Positions 58,655 to 64,000 of a stretch of DNA of 64,000 nt are shown here, piece after piece; position 1 is the first letter of the stretch; each line of letters begins with the position of its first letter. Where the stretch lies: the NCBI GenBank assembly GCA_019359125.1, contig JAHHHY010000003.1, positions 186,001-250,000 of the forward strand, in the 5' to 3' direction. This DNA comes from Pleurocapsa minor GSE-CHR-MK 17-07R. Its GTDB lineage: Bacteria > Chloroflexota > Anaerolineae > Aggregatilineales > Phototrophicaceae. The notes under the pieces are model-generated. The model was not told the origin of the DNA and did no database searches. It was given only the letters and a program-made list of their open reading frames with translations. Made by a program: the position numbers and the translations under genes.

Positions 58655-61342
58655 ATGCGCAAGCGTGTTTTGTTAGGGGGTATTCTGACGGCGGCACTGC
58701 TGGCACTGCCAGTGGGGGCATCCGCACAGACAGTTTGTCCGCCGGGTCTGACGGGCGACGACTGCTCTGCTTTTCAGTTCTTCTTTGATGGGATTGCCGG
58801 CTTAGGCAGTGTTGAGTTTGGATTTGAGGTCGACAATCAGACGACATCAATGGGCATGGTCGTCAGCGGCGTCAGTGCCAACGGCACCATCCGTGCCCAG
58901 CTCAGCGGTGGCGCGATCAGCGCGATTGAAGTGCTGATGCCTACCGTCACCATCCCCAGCATGTTTGGCGGGGAAACATCCGCCGCGGCAGGTTATGTGT
59001 TCGTCGATGGCGCACATTATGTTGGCCTCGGCGCGAGCATCGATACGCTGGCGTGGCAGACCGCCAGCGCCGGCGCCAGCACCCTGCCGCTGGGCAACCT
59101 GTTCTCTGAGGCTGTGCTGGCCAATACCTGGTCACGCCAGGAAGGCACCGAAACCACTCCCAACGGCACCGAAGCATTCCTGCTGCTGACCACGCTCAGC
59201 GAGACGCTGACCGGCGTGGAAGGCATGGCGGCACTGGGCGGCATGATGGGCGGCGCGGCGAGTGCCATGCCAGGCATGGACCTGAGCGGGGTCGACCTGG
59301 GGGCGCTGAGCCCTGAACTGGGCGCGCTGATGGGCGGCATGGAAGGCATGTCGGTCACGGTGGATACGATCGCCGGAATCGGCTTCGACGTCGCCACGGG
59401 CGCTCCTGCCATCGTCGGCGTGTCGACCACCACCTCTGGCGACTTGTCGGCCATGCTGGGTGGCCTGGGCGGTGGCGATGCAGCCGCCGCGCTGGGCGAC
59501 CAGGGGCTGGCAGTCACCAGCTCTTCATCGCTGGCGTTGTATGTCGCCGGCATCAACAGCGTGACCGACATCAGCGCCCCGGCGGGTGCAACGCCGATGC
59601 CAGCCGAACAGAGCGGTCTGCTGATCGGCTCGGCCTCGCTTGGTCTTCCGTCCATGCTGAGCACTTATTTCAGCACCCAGGCGGCGCTGGCCGCTGCGGG
59701 CGCTCTCGGCAGCATTGCGGGCATAGACGGTGGTGACCTGGGCGGACTGCTCGGCTCACTGACGGGTGGCGACACGGGCACCCCCTCCGCGGGTGGCGAC
59801 CTGGGCGGCCTGCTAGGCGCACTGACGGGCACGACGGGTACCGGCAGCACCGACGCACTCGGCGCGACCACGGTCAATCAGATCGGCTTCCTGGTCGTTG
59901 GGGCGTCGTCCACGGGCACGCTGGCCGCTGGCGCCGCTGACAATTACACCTTCAACGCTGAGGCGGGCCAAAGCTACACCATCTCGCTGTCCTCGCCCGA
60001 ATTTGACACCTATCTGGCCGTGCTGGATGCCAGTGGCACGGTTATCGCCAGCAATGACGACACCAACGGCACCGACTCGCTGCTGGAAAACCTGACCGTG
60101 CCCGCGGGCGAAACCACCGTACGCGTGGGTTCGTTTGCAAACTTTGGCGCGGGCACCTATACAATCCTGATCAGCCCGGCGGGCAGCAGCGCAGTTGGGC
60201 AGCCGACAGCGCCGGCCGCTACCCCGGCAACCGCCCCTGCTGGCGATGCCATCGTCTTCACCGGCAGCCGCAGCGCGAATGTCGACGACACCTACACCTT
60301 CCAGGGCAACGCGGGCGATACCGTCACCATCGATATGATCAGCGATGCGTTTGATACGCTGCTGCGCCTGAATTCGCCGAGTGGTATTGAAGTGGCCACC
60401 GACGATGACAGCGGCGATGTCTTCAATGCCCAGATCGTGACGACGCTGCCCGAAACCGGCGAATACACCATCGTCGCCACCTCGTTCAGCGCGGCCAGCT
60501 CCGGCGCCTACACCATCACCGTGACCGGCGCAGCAGGCGGAGGCAGCTCGCTCAGCTCGAGCAGCGCAGCAGAACCCCAGATCATCACCGGCACCCGCGA
60601 AAGCGGCGTGGACAATGACTTCCCGGTGGCAGCGACGGCCGGCGACACGCTCGTTATCAGCCTGGTCAGCACCTACGACAACCAGGTGCGCCTGCTGGAC
60701 GAGAGCGGCACGGAAATCGGCTTTGACGATGATTCGGGCGACGACTTCAACGCGCTGCTCACCATCACCGTGCCGGAAACCGGCGTGTATACCGTGCGCG
60801 CTGGCGCGTTCAGCTCGCTCAGCGAAGGCGATTTCATCCTCACCATCAGCGGCATGACCAGCGGCGAAGCCACCGCGTCTGTGGGCGGCGGTGAAGTCAT
60901 CCGCCAGTGGGCGTCTGACGCCAGCGCCACCAGCAGCTATGGTGAAGTCAACTGGGGCCCGGTGCAGGCCACCGGCGAGCCCGACACCGACCGCTGCGGC
61001 GATGTGTCCACGGCGTGGGCCAGCTCCAGCTCGAATGAAGCGGCCACGCTGACCGTGATGTTCGACACGGCGGTCATCGCGACCGAGGTCAACATCTACC
61101 AGACCTACAATCCAGGCTCGATCACCGGCATCGAACTGCTGCTGTCCGATGGCAAGACCGTCATCGTGCCCGACAGCTCCGACCCGGTGGGCAATACCGA
61201 CTGCCCGGGCGTGTTCACCGTCGATGTCACCGGCCAGAGCGAAGTGGCCGTGGTGGGCGTGGCGATCAACCTCGACCAGGCTGCCGTGGGCAACTGGAAT
61301 GAAATCGACGCCGTCGAGCTGGTGGGCGTTGCCGCCGGCTAG
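58655..61342 (+). CDS. Large secreted protein with PPC domains and discoidin-like C-terminal domain
   Basis: The 895-residue protein has a signal peptide (MRKRVLLGGILTAALLALPVGASAQ), an N-terminal domain of about 370 residues rich in Gly, Met and Ala (GGMMGGAASAMPGMDLSGVDLGALSPELGALMGGMEGM) that I do not recognise, then three PPC domains (NYTFNAEAGQSYTISLSSPEFDTYLAVLDASG..., TYTFQGNAGDTVTIDMISDAFDTLLRLNSPSG..., FPVAATAGDTLVISLVSTYDNQVRLLDESG). The C-terminal sandwich of about 150 residues has GPVQATGEPDTDRCGDVSTAWAS, NIYQTYNPGSITGIELLL and NEIDAVELVG, reminiscent of F5/8-type (discoidin) carbohydrate- or lipid-binding modules. It is probably surface-associated. An intrinsic terminator follows. 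Confidence 0.87.
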   Translation: MRKRVLLGGILTAALLALPVGASAQTVCPPGLTGDDCSAFQFFFDGIAGLGSVEFGFEVDNQTTSMGMVVSGVSANGTIRAQLSGGAISAIEVLMPTVTIPSMFGGETSAAAGYVFVDGAHYVGLGASIDTLAWQTASAGASTLPLGNLFSEAVLANTWSRQEGTETTPNGTEAFLLLTTLSETLTGVEGMAALGGMMGGAASAMPGMDLSGVDLGALSPELGALMGGMEGMSVTVDTIAGIGFDVATGAPAIVGVSTTTSGDLSAMLGGLGGGDAAAALGDQGLAVTSSSSLALYVAGINSVTDISAPAGATPMPAEQSGLLIGSASLGLPSMLSTYFSTQAALAAAGALGSIAGIDGGDLGGLLGSLTGGDTGTPSAGGDLGGLLGALTGTTGTGSTDALGATTVNQIGFLVVGASSTGTLAAGAADNYTFNAEAGQSYTISLSSPEFDTYLAVLDASGTVIASNDDTNGTDSLLENLTVPAGETTVRVGSFANFGAGTYTILISPAGSSAVGQPTAPAATPATAPAGDAIVFTGSRSANVDDTYTFQGNAGDTVTIDMISDAFDTLLRLNSPSGIEVATDDDSGDVFNAQIVTTLPETGEYTIVATSFSAASSGAYTITVTGAAGGGSSLSSSSAAEPQIITGTRESGVDNDFPVAATAGDTLVISLVSTYDNQVRLLDESGTEIGFDDDSGDDFNALLTITVPETGVYTVRAGAFSSLSEGDFILTISGMTSGEATASVGGGEVIRQWASDASATSSYGEVNWGPVQATGEPDTDRCGDVSTAWASSSSNEAATLTVMFDTAVIATEVNIYQTYNPGSITGIELLLSDGKTVIVPDSSDPVGNTDCPGVFTVDVTGQSEVAVVGVAINLDQAAVGNWNEIDAVELVGVAAG

Positions 61343-61363
61343 TCTGCGCTGAAATCCCTGTCA

Positions 61364-61401
61364 TAAAAAAGGCGAACCGGGATACGGTTCGCCTTTTTTT
61401 A
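61364..61401 (+). terminator. Intrinsic terminator
   Basis: AAAAAAGGCGAACCG and CGGTTCGCCTTTTTTT pair perfectly with a 5-nt loop, just past the PPC gene. Confidence 0.93.
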
Positions 61402-61488
61402 TGGTGCACAAGTGGTGTTCGGCATACAATGAGACAGGCAGGTTCCTTCACCGGGCGGCCGAAAACGACACACTGTGCGGAGGGATGC

Positions 61489-61944
61489 GTGACACAATCG
61501 CTTGAGAATGACGCCCAGCAGCTCTTCGCCCTGCTGTTTGGCATTGTGCTGGAAGGCGAGAAACGCCTGGCCGAACACCTGACCGCGCATGACTTATCCG
61601 CCCCGCAGTTTTATGTCCTCAAGACGCTGAGCGAGCACGACGGCCGCATGGCCATCGGTGAAATCGCCCGCCAGCACGGCCTGACCAACGCCACCATGAC
61701 CGGCATCATCAAGCGCATGGAGGCCAGCAGCGTGCCGCTGGTGGCCCGCGAAAGCAACGCCTCTGACCGGCGCGGCGTGGATGTGCTGCTGCTGCCCGCC
61801 GGCCGTCTGCGCCTGGACGCAGTGCAGAAGGCCATCATCGACCAGCTGCGGACGGTCTTCAGCCTGTTTCCCGAAGACGAACGCGCGCGCCTGCTGACCG
61901 AGCTGAATCATTACATGGGGCTGGTGCTGGCGACCGGCCGCTGA
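61489..61944 (+). CDS. MarR-family transcriptional regulator
   Basis: GTG 61489 sits four nt after a GGAGGG ribosome site; an in-frame ATG at 61429 is less likely because it lies inside the terminator-proximal region. The 151-residue protein has a winged helix with APQFYVLKTLSEHDGRMAIGEIARQHGLTNATMTGIIKRMEASSVPLVARESNASDRRGVDVLLLPAGRL, the D-x-R wing typical of MarR, flanked by dimerisation helices. It probably controls a nearby gene, but no divergent target is adjacent. The downstream corrinoid adenosyltransferase lies 100 nt on. Confidence 0.9.
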   Translation: MTQSLENDAQQLFALLFGIVLEGEKRLAEHLTAHDLSAPQFYVLKTLSEHDGRMAIGEIARQHGLTNATMTGIIKRMEASSVPLVARESNASDRRGVDVLLLPAGRLRLDAVQKAIIDQLRTVFSLFPEDERARLLTELNHYMGLVLATGR

Positions 61945-62044
61945 CAGCCGCGCTTTCACATCAAACGCTCCCTGTTCGGGGGCGCGCAGGTGTGGCACAG
62001 TCTGTACATGGTGCTGACATCAGGCAAAGAGAAGACGAATCCCT

Positions 62045-62593
62045 ATGAAAATTTATACCAGAACAGGCGACACCGGCGAGACCAGCCTGTTTTCAGGCGG
62101 GCGTGTGCGCAAAGACCATCTGCGCGTGGAAAGCTACGGCACGGTGGACGAGCTGAATTCGCTGCTGGGGCTGGCGCGCACCTATCCGCTGCGCGAGGAC
62201 CTTCAGGGGTGGCTGGAACGGGTGCAGAACGAGCTGTTTGCCGTCGGCGCGGACCTGGCCACGCCTAACGACGCAGCCGCCGCGTGGCTGACGCGCCTGG
62301 ATGATGCGCCGACCGCGCTGCTGGAAGCAGAAATCGACCGGATGACCGCCGAGCTGCCCGAACTGAAAAACTTCATCCTGCCGGGTGGCACCCCGGCCGC
62401 GGCGACCATCCATGTGGCGCGCACGGTGTGCCGCCGCGCCGAGCGCATGTGCGTGCAGTTACATGGCGAAGAAGCCATCAACGAGCGCGTGATTACCTAC
62501 CTGAACCGCCTGTCGGACTGGCTGTTCACGCTGGCGCGTTATATCAATTTGCTGGCCGGGGAATCCGAGACGAAGTGGTCGGCGCGCGGCTAG
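62045..62593 (+). CDS. PduO-type cob(I)alamin adenosyltransferase
   Basis: The 182-residue PduO-type ATR makes adenosylcobalamin from cob(I)alamin and ATP. It has the N-terminal KIYTRTGDTGETSLFSGGRVRKDHLRVESYGTVDELNSLLGLA (ATP-binding TxTGDxG and G-T-x-D-E-L), LKNFILPGGTPAAATIHVARTVCRRAER and LNRLSDWLFTLARYINLLAG. All these are diagnostic. Length is normal. It overlaps the BON gene stop by four bp (CTAG). Adenosylcobalamin-dependent enzymes are not in the window. Confidence 0.95.
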   Translation: MKIYTRTGDTGETSLFSGGRVRKDHLRVESYGTVDELNSLLGLARTYPLREDLQGWLERVQNELFAVGADLATPNDAAAAWLTRLDDAPTALLEAEIDRMTAELPELKNFILPGGTPAAATIHVARTVCRRAERMCVQLHGEEAINERVITYLNRLSDWLFTLARYINLLAGESETKWSARG

Positions 62594-63000
62594 TCGCGCA
62601 CCAGCACGCGCACCACGCCAGGGACAGCGGCGACTGTCGCGCCCATCGCGTCGACATCCACGCCATCCAGCTCACCAGACAGCACCACCACGCCGTTGGT
62701 CACATTGACCATCACGCCGGGGGGCAGCACACGCCCGGTATGCAGGCGAATGGTCTCGTCATCAAACAGCGCATCGGTGTTAACGCCGGTCACGCCTTCC
62801 ACCTTTACGGCTTCCGCATTCAGATAGGTGCGGTTGATGGGGGTGCGCAGGTTGCCGGTCAGCGTGACGAGGCCGTTTTCCACCTGCACATCGATATAGT
62901 GACGGTCATAGGCCAGCGGCGGATAAGTGGCAATCAGCCCGATCACATCCTTGCGGATGTCGATATCGGAACGTGTGCTGATGGAGTGGTGGTCTGTCAT
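62590..63000 (-). CDS. BON-domain protein with two BON repeats
   Basis: ATG 63000 is chosen over ATG 63018. The 136-residue protein has a weak N-terminal extension and then two BON-type alpha/beta repeats: IDIRKDVIGLIATYPPLAYDRHYIDVQVENGLVTLTGNLRTPINRTYLNAEAVKVEGVTGVNTDAL and VMVNVTNGVVVLSGELDGVDVDAMGATVAAVPGVVRVLVRD. BON domains bind phospholipids and are mostly periplasmic, but no signal peptide is visible here. The second repeat is shorter. A cytosolic role is possible. Confidence 0.85.
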   Translation of the reverse strand: MTDHHSISTRSDIDIRKDVIGLIATYPPLAYDRHYIDVQVENGLVTLTGNLRTPINRTYLNAEAVKVEGVTGVNTDALFDDETIRLHTGRVLPPGVMVNVTNGVVVLSGELDGVDVDAMGATVAAVPGVVRVLVRD

Positions 63001-63212
63001 GCTGGAAAGCGCCCCCATAGGTTTTTATCGTTCAAAACATGCCTGAATTGTGCCCAGTGACGCGCATTTCTACAAGTGCGCCACGCGTCATTTGGCGGTT
63101 TTGCACGCATCTGCACAAATTGCCCGCGATTTTTACACTTCATTCACCAGTAAAAGCGACTAAAGCAACGTACAATGGGGACAATTATCTAGTTACTGGA
63201 GCATAGCGCATC

Positions 63213-64000
63213 GTGAAAAATCGACTCTTTCGCTTGCTGGGGATCACCGCGTTCGCAGGTGTGGTGCTGGTGTCAGCTGTCAGCGCACAGTCTGATGAGC
63301 AGGTGTTCACCGGCACCATCAACAGCGGCACGCCCGACACCTATGAGATTTCCCTCACGGCAGGCCAGGCCGTCCTGATTACCGCCGAGGCTACCTCAGG
63401 CGATCTGGATACCTACCTGCGCCTGCTCGATCCCAATCGGGCGATTGTGGGCGAAAACGATGACCGCCGCCTCGGCGTCATCACCGACTCGGCGCTGGGC
63501 GTCGTGGCAGAGATCACCGGCACCTACACCATCGAGATGACGCGCTATCCCGAAGCGCCCAGCAGCGGCAACTACGAGCTGGTCGTGCGCACGGGCGATC
63601 CCTCGATCCTGAGCGCGCTGAATGAGCTGATGACGCGCATTGAGTTCACCGGCCCGGCCGAGTTTATCGACACGCAGCACTTCCGCATCCACTACACCAC
63701 CAGCGGCGCCGATGCCGTCACCGCCGAGTATCTGGATGAAGTGGCCAAGGCCGCTGAGGAATTCTATAACATTCAGGTCAATCAGCTCGGTTTTGCCGCG
63801 CCCCCGTCCGACGAACAGATGGGTGGTAACAGCCTGATCGACGTGTACGTCACCGATCTGCTGGGCGAAGAAGAGGGCGGCGCGCTCGGTTACGTCAGCC
63901 CGGAAACTGTCATCGGCGATAACCCGAATACCCAGCAGACGGAAACCGGCGCCACCGCCACCTACATGGTGATCGACAACGACTATGATCCGTCGCAGGC
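63213..64000 (+). CDS. Secreted PPC-domain protein with peptidase-like region, 3' partial
   Basis: A GTG start at 63213 precedes a signal peptide (MKNRLFRLLGITAFAGVVLVSAVSAQ). The reading frame runs without stop to the window end (262 codons). Residues 30-130 form a PPC-like domain (VFTGTINSGTPDTYEISLTAGQAVLITAEATSGDLDTYLRLLDPNRAIVGENDDRR). From residue 145 the text IEFTGPAEFIDTQHFRIHYTTSGADAVTAEYLDEVAKAAEEFYNIQVNQLGFAAPPSD...LIDVYVTDLLGEEEGGALGYVSPE is the opening of a secreted metallopeptidase-like domain. The HExxH would lie past the window. It may be a functional relative of the inactive-looking protein at 51749. Confidence 0.85.
   Translation, partial: MKNRLFRLLGITAFAGVVLVSAVSAQSDEQVFTGTINSGTPDTYEISLTAGQAVLITAEATSGDLDTYLRLLDPNRAIVGENDDRRLGVITDSALGVVAEITGTYTIEMTRYPEAPSSGNYELVVRTGDPSILSALNELMTRIEFTGPAEFIDTQHFRIHYTTSGADAVTAEYLDEVAKAAEEFYNIQVNQLGFAAPPSDEQMGGNSLIDVYVTDLLGEEEGGALGYVSPETVIGDNPNTQQTETGATATYMVIDNDYDPSQ

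Noticed and set aside
63213..64000. Complete peptidase call for the last gene
   Set aside because: The active site would lie beyond the window, so only the start of such a domain can be claimed.

Overview
This 64 kb window looks like a chromosomal segment of a Chloroflexota bacterium, probably of the Anaerolineae or a related lineage. That assignment is inference. It rests on GC-rich coding DNA, many secreted proteins with pre-peptidase C-terminal (PPC) beta-sandwich domains, a membrane module of the kind usually found on Chloroflexota sensor kinases, lipoproteins with Thr/Pro/Ala-rich stalks, and mixed small gene clusters. I see no phage, integrase, transposase, rRNA or CRISPR array. Two tRNA genes are present: Lys (TTT) and Leu (TAA).

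Region by region: 1-3.4 kb holds the end of a large BTAD/NB-ARC/TPR regulator and a small unknown protein. 3.5-11 kb holds tRNA-Lys, an EthD-like protein, xanthine phosphoribosyltransferase, a KDPG-type aldolase with an alpha/beta hydrolase, an EamA transporter, methionine aminopeptidase with an NAD-dependent epimerase, and a polysaccharide flippase. 11-12.4 kb is a well-marked regulatory unit: consensus promoter, perfect inverted-repeat operator, a 72-residue protein and a winged-helix regulator. 12.4-19 kb has surface and secreted proteins, AzlC, another hydrolase and a HAD phosphatase. 19-24 kb has a YfhO-like membrane protein, a VOC protein and ThrRS without a TGS domain. 24.2-26.7 kb is a KimA-like permease behind a leader with a terminator-like hairpin. 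26.7-30.5 kb is a tandem trio of secreted two-domain fasciclin proteins. 30.7-34.2 kb is an ammonium transporter with a PucR regulator. 34.5-38.4 kb has a WD40/TolB-like protein, a nucleotidyltransferase, tRNA-Leu, peptide deformylase, PPK2 and an RmlC-like cupin. 38.6-44.1 kb has oligoendopeptidase F, a carbinolamine dehydratase, a small membrane HExxH protein, a membrane-sensor Ser/Thr kinase and MsrA. 44.1-46.4 kb is groESL under a CIRCE operator, with a second degenerate CIRCE upstream. 46.4-49.7 kb is a 145-bp tandem repeat array abutting a CrtI-type desaturase that is translationally coupled to a DsbA-like lipoprotein lacking CxxC. 49.9-58.5 kb has a YceI protein, a PyrK-like iron-sulfur protein, a PDZ protein that resembles an inactive secreted metallopeptidase, a multi-repeat Ser/Thr kinase, DNA polymerase III delta and a DUF6391-like protein. 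58.6-64 kb has a large PPC/discoidin-like secreted protein, a MarR regulator, a cobalamin adenosyltransferase, a BON protein and the start of another secreted PPC protein.

Most genes are housekeeping or cell-surface genes. The least conventional features are the two Ser/Thr kinases with unusual architectures, secreted proteins that appear to be catalytically dead versions of known folds, the double CIRCE, the promoter-operator at 11.3 kb, and several families of palindromic interspersed repeats, one of which supplies the stop codon of the carotenoid desaturase. No single locus is clearly a new defence or mobile system.
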